DNA of 32,210 bases. It comes from Akkermansia muciniphila (lineage in GTDB: Bacteria; Verrucomicrobiota; Verrucomicrobiia; Limisphaerales; UBA9464). Of this stretch, positions 24,813-32,210 are shown piece after piece. The position numbers and the translations under genes were made by a program. A model generated the notes under the pieces. That model saw only the letters and a program-made list of their open reading frames with translations, had not been told where the DNA came from and searched no databases. Position 1 is the stretch's first letter, and the number at the start of each line of letters is the position of its first letter. The stretch is from the NCBI GenBank assembly GCA_945900455.1, contig CAMDJH010000040.1, forward strand, positions 1 through 32,210, read 5' to 3'.

Positions 24813-25556
24813 ATGAAGACTGAAATCTCTCGTCCCAGAAAATTGCCTTTGATGGTGGGCCTGCTTCTATTGCTCGGTGCGGGAGGGGGCGAGGCATTTG
24901 CCGCGGATAACAATCAAACCGGTGCCGCCAGCCCTTCCTCCGGGGTGAAGTTTCGTCCCCCGACCACCGGGGCGCCGTCGGTCCGTGTTACGGGAGGATC
25001 GCGCGGAACCGGCGATACCCAGATCACGCTCGACGTGCTGGCCCCGGACGACATCGGCGTGACGACTCGAGAACAACCGTCGCTGTTCTGGTTTCAGTCA
25101 AAACCTGCCGATGCGAAGTTCGAGCTCACGTTACTCCAGGAAAACAAGATCAAGCCGATTGTTCAGGTGACGGTCGAGCGTTCGTCGAAAGCCGGGGTCC
25201 AGCGCATCAAATTGTCGGACCGTGGCGTGAAGCTTTCGCCCGGCGTGGAGTACCAGTGGGTAGTGGCTCTGATAAGTGATCCTGATAACCGATCCACCGA
25301 TCTGGTGGCCAGCGGCGTCATCAAGCGCGTCGAACCTTCGATTGAACTGAAGGAGAGAATTGCGAAAGCCACCCCGGCGTCCCTCGCCGGTGTGTATGCC
25401 GAAGCGGGCATTTGGTATGATGCGCTCTCGGTACTGTCGGATCAGATTGATGCCCACCCCGAGAATATGGCCCTGCGGGAAACCCGGGCCGATCTGCTTC
25501 GACAAGTGGGCTTGAAAGCGGGCGCGGATTACGAGGGCAAGCAGATCAACAAATAA
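24813..25556 (+). CDS. DUF928 family exported protein
   Basis: This 247-residue protein has a signal peptide at about 10-31 (LPLMVGLLLLLGAGGGEAFA). The mature part matches DUF928 as I remember it. Blocks are VKFRPPTTGAPSVRVTGGSRG, VTTREQPSLFWFQSKPADAKFELTLL, LSPGVEYQWVVALISDPDNRSTDLVASGVIKRVE, and the C-terminal helix LAGVYAEAGIWYDALSVLSDQ. The family is best known from cyanobacteria, where it is often encoded near CHAT, CHASE2 and TPS genes. No enzymatic residues are evident; an envelope accessory or ligand-binding role is a guess. It is the last gene of the CHAT/cyclase operon, and element copy 4 starts 9 bp after its stop. Family assignment is from pattern memory and fairly secure. Confidence 0.82.
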   Translation: MKTEISRPRKLPLMVGLLLLLGAGGGEAFAADNNQTGAASPSSGVKFRPPTTGAPSVRVTGGSRGTGDTQITLDVLAPDDIGVTTREQPSLFWFQSKPADAKFELTLLQENKIKPIVQVTVERSSKAGVQRIKLSDRGVKLSPGVEYQWVVALISDPDNRSTDLVASGVIKRVEPSIELKERIAKATPASLAGVYAEAGIWYDALSVLSDQIDAHPENMALRETRADLLRQVGLKAGADYEGKQINK

Positions 25557-25565
25557 TCACTGACT

Positions 25566-25953
25566 CGTATGGTCAAAATACTCATGCGGCCTCCCGGTAA
25601 TTGAATTTCAGGAGGCCACCGAGGCGCTCGCGAGTCTTTATATCCCCTGCCTTTTCACCGATCCGATCCTCGGGCGCTGGAAACAGGATCACGTTGCCCT
25701 TGCCTTGGTGATTTCGCTCCGCGTGGAAGTGACTCAAGTAATTCTCAAGGCAGTGGGGCATTGAGAATCCGGTTCTCCGTCACCAGATACTCGTTGCGCA
25801 GGAGGAGTTCCTGATCAACCGAACCGGAGAGGGTCGCCAGCATTCGTTTCCAATTCATCGACGAGACTTAACCGAGCCAACGGCTTGGGAGCAATCTGTT
25901 GATCGCCCTGCAAATCGTTGAATATTGGTAGGTTTGAGTTTTTTGCCCCCCCG
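25566..25953 (-). mobile_element. Integrase-derived MITE-like element, copy 4
   Basis: This 388-bp copy has a clean left end, CGTATGGTCAAAATACTC, but an eroded right end where the expected GACCGTACG reads GCCCCCCCG. The interior deletion and the central ATTCTCAA/TTGAGAAT inverted repeat match copy 3. The end hairpin differs but still pairs: GGCCTCC at 25588-25594 with GGAGGCC at 25611-25617. The copy fills the gap between the DUF928 stop (9 bp away) and the prepilin gene, leaving only 111 bp for the latter's promoter. Confidence 0.78.
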
Positions 25954-26064
25954 ACTTTCAGACACCCACAGCGTCCTGACGCAAACCAGGACTGGCAAAG
26001 TTATCGTTGCAACTCTATCGTCCAGATGCTTCAGTCTCGGACAAATCCTGAAAAATCATTTGTT

Positions 26065-26949
<885 letters not shown>

Positions 26950-27038
26950 GCGAGTTTGGCTATTCATTGATCATACGAGACCCGGGAGAATCAGCAGGAT
27001 GGTGTGAGGTCCGTGCTTTTCCGCGAGGAATCTACGTT

Positions 27039-28355
27039 TTAGTTAATGCTGTAGCACCAAAGCGAACTGTGGTCGCGAATGTAGAGCCGGCCGTTGGCGA
27101 CCGCCGGATATGCCCACGCTTTCTCCATCGGAAGGGTGTGTTTTGGCTGAGCGGTCGGTGTGAAGCGGCCCTTCTCGCGATACGAATCCGGGGATGCTTC
27201 CACCAGCGCTACGTCACCGTTCTCACCGTGGAGGTATAGGCGGCCGTCCGCGTAGCAGAGCGAGGCGGTCCCAATCGCGCGATCTTCCCATTTCAGTTTG
27301 CCCGTGGCGAACTCGATGCACAGCAACGCCTGTCCAGTCGTACCGTAAAGATAATCGCCAACCTTCACCACGCCGCCGATGGCGGTGGGCAATTTCGATT
27401 CGAAATACACCTGCTCCGCCTCCACCTTTCCGTCCTGAACCTTCAGCTTGACGGCACCTCCGCCGGTCCCGGCCGAGCCGACATAGATAGTTCCGTCGCT
27501 GGCGAGCGGGGTGGGAATGTTCGCGCCGTAGCGGCTGACTGGCTTTCCATAACGCCACAAGAGCTTGCCGGTCTTGGCATCGATCCCCACCAAACCTTTT
27601 TGCAGGAGTTGAACGTATTGGCGAACGCCGTCAGTCTCGACAGCGATGGCCGATGCGAATGCCGCCTGGTCGCCTTCGGGAGTGAGGCATTTCCAGATGA
27701 CCTCACCGTTTTTTTTGTTCAGAGCCACGAGCGTGGCGCCCGTGCCGCCCGGTGTGCATACCAGCGTGTTGCCGTCAATGAGCGGGGATTCCGCGTAAGC
27801 CCAATCCCCGGGCTTGCCGCCGAAATCTGCGCGGAGATTTTTTTTCCACTGGACGTTGCCGGTCTTGATATCAAGGCAAGCCACATCTCCATCGGAGCCT
27901 AGCGCGTAAATGAAATCCCCATCGACCGTCGGGGTTGACCGCGCGGCCGCGAAGTTCATCTGCGGAATGTTCGGCCCGACTTTGCCGAGTGGCGTGCGCC
28001 AGGCGCGTCGACCATCCTTGACCGCGTGCGCCTGGACGAACTCGCTGTCCATGCCCTCGTTGGCGAGCACATACAAACTGTCTCCCACCACGGCGGGGGC
28101 GGAGTACCCGGAACCAACGTCGGTGGCTTGCCACAGAAGCTTTGGACCTTCCTTCGGCCATTCTTTGAGCAATTTGGTTTCCTTGGAAACTCCGTTTCGT
28201 GCCGGGCCGCGCCATTGCGGCCAGTCCTCCGCTTGGATTTGTAGAGGGATCAAACAAAGTCCGATCGCAATCGGGAACGTAACAAATGGCGAGGGGAGTC
28301 TGGCCGGCTGTTTTTTCGGGTGCGCGGGGCTCATAGAGACCTCATTCTCTCGCAA
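27039..28355 (-). CDS. PQQ-type beta-propeller repeat protein, secreted
   Basis: This 438-residue protein has a signal peptide ending near residue 42 (IAIGLCLIPLQIQA) and then AEDWPQWRGPARNGVSKE, the usual opening of verrucomicrobial/planctomycete PQQ-like (BamB-like) propellers. Blades recur as W-x-x-P-L-G, ALGSDGDVACLDIKTGNVQWKK, LVALNKKNGEVIWK, LVGIDAKTGKLLWRYG, LLCIEFATGKLKWEDR and LYIRDHSSLWCYSIN. A start at codon 8 (MSPAHPKK) is possible. It stands alone, convergent with the prepilin gene and divergent from the esterase gene. The repeats suggest a periplasmic scaffold or binding protein; the residues needed for a PQQ dehydrogenase are not evident. The specific role is unknown. Confidence 0.88.
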   Translation of the reverse strand: MRENEVSMSPAHPKKQPARLPSPFVTFPIAIGLCLIPLQIQAEDWPQWRGPARNGVSKETKLLKEWPKEGPKLLWQATDVGSGYSAPAVVGDSLYVLANEGMDSEFVQAHAVKDGRRAWRTPLGKVGPNIPQMNFAAARSTPTVDGDFIYALGSDGDVACLDIKTGNVQWKKNLRADFGGKPGDWAYAESPLIDGNTLVCTPGGTGATLVALNKKNGEVIWKCLTPEGDQAAFASAIAVETDGVRQYVQLLQKGLVGIDAKTGKLLWRYGKPVSRYGANIPTPLASDGTIYVGSAGTGGGAVKLKVQDGKVEAEQVYFESKLPTAIGGVVKVGDYLYGTTGQALLCIEFATGKLKWEDRAIGTASLCYADGRLYLHGENGDVALVEASPDSYREKGRFTPTAQPKHTLPMEKAWAYPAVANGRLYIRDHSSLWCYSIN

Positions 28356-28726
28356 GCATTGGCTAAAGGACAGGTCAATTGTGACTCCGGCACGTCGGGA
28401 ATCGGAATCTAGTCCGTGCGGTTCAATCCAACATCGGTCGATACCTGTGGGTACTGCTTCAAGGCTGAGGCAGGCAAATGCGCCGCAGATGGCGAATTCG
28501 TTCGGGTTGAACGTCAGGGCCGTGCGTCACACCCGGCCTTCGAGCAATCGATGGACATTTTCACCTCCGTCATCCTGGTCGGCACTCTGCGGGAGCTTCC
28601 TGTGCGTGGAGGCTCGACCATTTTTATTTTACACTCACCGCGTTCGAACACCCCAAGCAATGTTTGACTTCCGCTCACGGGACAGCCGACAAGAGGGGTG
28701 CCGCCGTTCTGAAGCCGAAAACATTT
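28356..28726. other. Divergent intergenic region with no recognised gene
   Basis: This 371-bp stretch separates the divergent propeller and esterase genes and must contain promoters for both. A plus-strand frame at 28416-28667 has cysteines but no recognisable domain or ribosome-binding site, so I do not call it a gene. The only clear structure is the terminator-like hairpin listed separately. Confidence 0.5.
28593..28630 (+). terminator. Terminator-like hairpin upstream of the esterase gene
   Basis: GAGCTTCC at 28593-28600 pairs with GGAGGCTC at 28608-28615, including one G-T pair, with a 7-nt loop. The T-rich run ATTTTTATTTT follows from 28620. It lies about 100 bp upstream of the esterase ATG on the same strand. 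It could be a leader attenuator or the end of a short unannotated transcript. The five bases between stem and T-run weaken the call. Confidence 0.35.
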
Positions 28727-30784
28727 ATGAACCGTACCGGACCGATCCCGCCCGCCTGGCGAAGGGCTCAGGTGTGTCTCGCCATCGCCCTGGCGCTCGC
28801 CTCACAACTTCCCATCGTACAGGCTGCGGAGCCCGCCATGGGGCCGAGCGCGCTCTCTGAGGTGGAGCGGAAGGCTTTCTTGGCGGAATTGCAGCCCCTG
28901 CGGCGGCGGCTCGATGCGCTGGAGCATGCACCGAACGTGACGCCAGATCGTTGGGCTGACGCACAAATCTTTGTCAAAGGCGTCGTCTGGGCGCTCGATT
29001 TCGGACCGATCACGGACCTCAAGAATCGTGAACTTGTGCAGAAGGGATTGCTAAGGGCACGGAATCGAGTTGAGGCCCTCGAGGCCGGACGTCAGCCCTG
29101 GGCGGACAAGCGTGGCACCAGTGTGCGCGGCTTCATCTCCGCCGTAGACGGATCGGTGCAGCCCTACGGTCTCGTCGTGCCCGCCAGCTATGATCCGGCC
29201 AAACCCAGCCGTCTAGATGTCGTTCTGCACGGCAGCCGCAGCGCGACGGGGGTGGGTGAATTGCAGTTTATTTCCAGTTACGACACGGGCGACACCGGCA
29301 CCGGCGGCGCGGCGGCCTCCACTAACAATTTCATCGAAGTACATCCCATGGGGCGACTCGGCGAGAATGCGTATCGCTTCGAAGGCGAAACCGATGTGAA
29401 CGAAGCCATCGAAGCCGTCTGCCGCGACTATCGCATCGATCGTTCCCGGATCGTACTGCGCGGGAGTTCACTCGGCGGCGTGGGCTCCTGGCAACTCGGC
29501 TTAAAGCGACCGGACCGATTTGTGGCGATCGGCCCCACGGCGGGCCCGGTGGACACCTACGAGTTCGCCAATTCGCCGTGGAAACATTTTGTTCGCCTCG
29601 AACCGCTCACGCCGTGGCAGAAGACCCTGTTGCATCTCGTCGACGCCATCGATTACACCGCAAACGCAGGCATGGTGCCGGTCGTCGCCGCCATGGGTGA
29701 TCAGGATCCCTATTACTCGTCGCACCAGCTGATCGAACGGGCTTTTGCGCGGGAGGGGATTCCATTCGTCGGCCTCGTCGATCCCGGCGCGGGTCACAGC
29801 ATCACAGCAAAAGTTTTCCAGGAACAACTTCGCCTCCTTGGGGAACCTGCGGCCAAGGGCATCAACCCGTTTCCCAAACAGATTCGCTTTGTGACATGGA
29901 CCCTGAAGTTCAGTCGCTGCCATTGGATCGAAGTGCTCGGTCTCGCGGAGCACTACCAGCGTGCTGAAATTGAGGCCCGAGTCGCTCCCGATGGCGCGAT
30001 CACCGTGAACGAACCGCAGAACATCACCCGCTTTGCAATCCATCCGCCGGCGATCCAGGCAACGTCCACGCAGTTGACGGTGGGTGGAGCGCAGATTGCC
30101 CTGCCCTCGTCCGTGACCGGAACCAACCCATCGTTCGTCATCGAGCGGCGCAACGGAAAATGGCATTACCAAGGCACTCTCGATTCCGTCGCCCTGACCG
30201 GCAAACGACCGGGGTTGCAAGGCCCCATTGACGATGCCTTCGAGCGCCCCTTCCTATGTGTTCGCGGAACCGGCAAGGCATGGAACCCGGCTGTCGGCGC
30301 GTGGGCGGATGCGAATCTACGGCGTTTCGCGGACGAGTGGCGTCGACACTACCGTGGTACTCTCCCGATCAAGGACGACACCGAAGTGACCGCAGACGAC
30401 GCGCGACGCGCGAACCTCATTCTCTTCGGGGATCCGGGAAGCAATCGCTGCCTCCGACAGATCTTGCCTCAACTCCCGCTCGAATGGACCCGCGATACGC
30501 TCCAAGTGGGCACCGAGCGACACCCCTCCGCCGACCACGGCGTGCAGATGATCTACCCGAATCCCCTGCCCGGCGCCGCGGGACGCTATGTCGTTCTCAA
30601 CAGCGGCCACACCTATCACGATTCGGAACTGCGCTTCAGTTACATGGTCTTCCCTCGCCTGGGCGACTGGGCCATTCTGAAAGCCGGTGACAACCCTCCG
30701 AGTGCGCCCGCCTCACACGTCGGGGAAACGGTGCTCAATTCCGGCTTCTTTAATGAGGCCTGGGCCACCTCGGCCGGCCGATGA
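28727..30784 (+). CDS. Large secreted alpha/beta hydrolase (prolyl oligopeptidase-family peptidase/esterase)
   Basis: This 685-residue protein starts at the ATG at 28727, directly before a basic, hydrophobic signal peptide (WRRAQVCLAIALALASQLPIVQA). The frame opens further upstream at 28664, but that extension does not look like protein. After a helical N-terminal region with RGFISAVDGSVQPYGLVVPASYDP comes an alpha/beta hydrolase core. The oxyanion region is VLHGSRSATG, the nucleophile is S248 in GSSLGG, an Asp lies in MGDQDPYYSSH, and H357 lies in GAGHS. A C-terminal region from about 400 onward is beta-rich and contains HWIEVLGLAEHY and ILFGDPGSNRCLRQILPQLP, as in planctomycete prolyl oligopeptidase-like proteins of this length. 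It is monocistronic, between a divergent and a convergent gene. Substrate is unknown; peptide or ester hydrolysis outside the cytoplasm is likely. Confidence 0.87.
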   Translation: MNRTGPIPPAWRRAQVCLAIALALASQLPIVQAAEPAMGPSALSEVERKAFLAELQPLRRRLDALEHAPNVTPDRWADAQIFVKGVVWALDFGPITDLKNRELVQKGLLRARNRVEALEAGRQPWADKRGTSVRGFISAVDGSVQPYGLVVPASYDPAKPSRLDVVLHGSRSATGVGELQFISSYDTGDTGTGGAAASTNNFIEVHPMGRLGENAYRFEGETDVNEAIEAVCRDYRIDRSRIVLRGSSLGGVGSWQLGLKRPDRFVAIGPTAGPVDTYEFANSPWKHFVRLEPLTPWQKTLLHLVDAIDYTANAGMVPVVAAMGDQDPYYSSHQLIERAFAREGIPFVGLVDPGAGHSITAKVFQEQLRLLGEPAAKGINPFPKQIRFVTWTLKFSRCHWIEVLGLAEHYQRAEIEARVAPDGAITVNEPQNITRFAIHPPAIQATSTQLTVGGAQIALPSSVTGTNPSFVIERRNGKWHYQGTLDSVALTGKRPGLQGPIDDAFERPFLCVRGTGKAWNPAVGAWADANLRRFADEWRRHYRGTLPIKDDTEVTADDARRANLILFGDPGSNRCLRQILPQLPLEWTRDTLQVGTERHPSADHGVQMIYPNPLPGAAGRYVVLNSGHTYHDSELRFSYMVFPRLGDWAILKAGDNPPSAPASHVGETVLNSGFFNEAWATSAGR

Positions 30785-30826
30785 CCTCGGTGCGTGCCAT
30801 CGAGAGCTAACCGAGAAAGGATTTGT

Positions 30827-30850
30827 TTCCGTCCGGACATCCGGCCGGAA
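30827..30850. terminator. Hairpin between convergent genes
   Basis: TTCCGTCCGG at 30827-30836 pairs with CCGGCCGGAA at 30841-30850 with one mismatch and a 4-nt loop. It lies in the 107-bp gap between the convergent esterase and serine hydrolase genes, where a bidirectional stop would be expected. No T-run follows on either strand, so the call is tentative. Confidence 0.35.
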
Positions 30851-30891
30851 GGGCGCCGCGCCGCCATAAAACGCACCGATGACCGGTTGGC

Positions 30892-32163
30892 TTACTCCAC
30901 TCTCCCGACGAGTTGTGCCTGCTTCGCGCTGCCGAAGCCGACGTTGGCGGATCGATCGTGGATCAACTGGTCGCCATCGAATCGAAGCGTGTGCGTGGCG
31001 TGGAACGGTGTCTCGTAGGCGCACACTTTCACGACCAGCGTGTCTTCGGAAGTCCACGCGGCACTCGCCGCGAGCGGCTCATCGAGATAAAGGCCAGACA
31101 AACCGCCGCCAAACACACCGCGCCCCTTCCTCCACTCCCGATAGCCCGATGCAAGGCGGATCTCGATGCCACCGGACCGAGTGACCAGTGTCAGGCCATT
31201 GCCGGTCGGGTCAGGCACAATCGTGATGGACTCCAGCTTTTGCGCGTTTGATGGAAACACAAACTTCCGGCCGATGATCTTCGCCGCGAGCGGCGACGTG
31301 GCGTTGCCTTCCGGCGTCCGCACTGCCAGATTGGCAAGCCTTGCTTCGAGCTCCTTCCGGTTCGTTGCATCGTCCGGCAGACGCTCGGGCTGGAGGGCGG
31401 GCAGGAGCTTGTCCCAGACGAGATTCATCACCGCCTGCATGTCCTTGACGCCGCTGGTGATCGCCACGACGGCGTCCTGCTCCGGCAGTACAATGCAGTA
31501 TTGGCCAAACGCGCCGTCACCACGGTAGGCGGCGTGGGGACGGCAGCGCCAGAACTGGTAACCGTAGCCTTGGTCCCAGTCGCTCTTCGGGTTGCTGCCG
31601 TTCGAAGTTTGTTTGGCGGTCGCCGTCTCGACCCACTCACTGGGCAGCAACTGCCGGCCATTCCACCGGCCTCGTTGCAGATAGAGTTGGCCAAACTTCG
31701 CGATGTCCTCCGTGCGGACCTTCAGGCCATAGCCGCCGAGCGAGACACCCTGAAAGTTCGTGGCCCATGTCGCCCCGGTGATACCGAGAGGATCGAAAAG
31801 GCGCGGGCGGAGATAGTCGAACACCGTCTGTCCGGTGACTTTCTGGACAAGAGCCGACTGCATAAACGTCGCGGCGGTGTTATACTTAAAATGCGTGCCC
31901 GGTTTGTGCGGTACCGGCTGAGCAAGAAAACTCTGTGGCGAAACTTTGTCGGCGTCGGACAACGGTTCATCCTGATGCCCGGTCGACATTGCCAGGAGGT
32001 CGCGGACACGCATGGACTTGAGGTTGGCGCTCGGATCCGCGGGAACGTCATTTGGGAATAGGGCTCTTCCGGATAATTTGTGGGTGAAAATGACGCTTTC
32101 CAGCAGCAGGCAGGCGAGTCCGTTACGCGTGGCGACCGGCAGCGACGCGAGCTGTAGGCTCAA
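30892..32163 (-). pseudogene. Serine hydrolase (class C beta-lactamase-like), N-terminally damaged
   Basis: The 423-codon frame encodes a beta-lactamase-related serine hydrolase from about residue 35 onward. Family blocks are ALFPNDVPADPSANLKSMRV, RDLLAMSTGH, the FKYNTAATFMQSALVQKVTG segment with the family Tyr-Asn, LGITGATW, YGLKVRTEDIAKFGQLYL, and RGDGAFGQYCIVLPE. A C-terminal extension follows to residue 423. The region that should precede ALFPND and contain the catalytic S-x-x-K is absent. In its place, residues 1-33 are unrelated and are partly encoded by the inverted-repeat DNA at 32095-32202. The product would lack its nucleophile. Either the gene is dead, or its true 5' part lies beyond the window and was separated by an insertion. 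It is convergent with the esterase gene. Confidence 0.7.
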
Positions 32164-32202
32164 AGCTCGTCGCCGCCGCTCGCCTGCCTGCTGCTGGAAA
32201 GC
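32095..32202. repeat. Perfect 24-bp inverted repeat with 60-bp spacer at window end
   Basis: The arm at 32095-32118 (starting GCTTTCCAGC) is the exact reverse complement of 32179-32202. Parts of the spacer also pair imperfectly (CGAGCT with AGCTCG near its centre), so the whole segment could fold into a long hairpin. It coincides with the point where the serine hydrolase loses its normal N-terminus. It may be a REP/MITE-like palindromic element. Only 8 bp of sequence lies beyond it, so its full extent cannot be judged. Confidence 0.7.
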
Positions 32203-32210
32203 TCGGCCAG

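Noticed and set aside
25918-26064. Upstream extension of the prepilin gene
   Set aside because: Its first codons fall inside element copy 4 and the stretch has no leader-like character; the ATG at 26065 gives a sensible, if long, prepilin leader.
28416-28667. Small plus-strand frame of 83 codons as a gene
   Set aside because: No ribosome-binding site or known domain, and it runs through a terminator-like hairpin; not supportable.

Overview
The window looks like a chromosomal segment of a Verrucomicrobiota-type bacterium, or a relative in the Planctomycetes-Verrucomicrobia group. The grounds are the GC-rich coding sequence, two gene sets pairing a cytochrome-like DUF1549/DUF1553 protein with a DUF1501 protein, a prepilin-like protein with an H-X9-DG motif, and remnants of an integrase type I associate with these phyla. 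This placement is inference; no rRNA or other marker gene is present. I see no tRNA, rRNA, CRISPR array or phage gene.

Layout. 185-793 is a decayed integrase-derived element that cuts off the 5' end of an esterase gene (to 1599). 1742-7047 (minus) is a DUF1501 / WD40 / PSCyt1-DUF1549-DUF1553 operon. 7289-7675 is element copy 2. 7678-11519 (minus) is a second DUF1549/DUF1553 plus DUF1501 pair. 11749-12135 is element copy 3. 12143-18318 (minus) holds a two-partner secretion (TPS) transporter, its exoprotein and an HYR/Ig-like/PxKF surface protein. 18488-20344 (minus) is a glutaminase-STAS-cyclic-nucleotide-binding fusion. 20522-25556 (plus) is a tight operon of TPR-CHAT protease, CHASE2-adenylate cyclase and DUF928 protein. 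25566-25953 is element copy 4. After it come a prepilin-like protein (plus), a PQQ-type beta-propeller protein (minus), a large secreted esterase (plus) and an N-terminally damaged serine hydrolase (minus) that begins inside an inverted repeat at the window end.

The most interesting part is 12143-25556. It brings together TPS secretion, a caspase-like CHAT protein, a CHASE2-sensing adenylate cyclase, a DUF928 protein and a protein carrying a cyclic-nucleotide-binding domain. I know a similar set of families (TpsA/TpsB, CHAT, CHASE2, DUF928) mainly from cyanobacteria. A plausible reading is an envelope-sensing and surface-protein export module in which the cyclase makes cAMP and the glutaminase fusion responds to it. 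The whole module lies between two same-orientation copies of a roughly 387-bp non-autonomous element, each only 7-9 bp beyond the outermost stop codon.

The element family is the second notable discovery. Four same-orientation copies share imperfect terminal inverted repeats. Three have the same size and the same internal deletion of an integrase gene, and each lies 2-9 bp from a stop codon.
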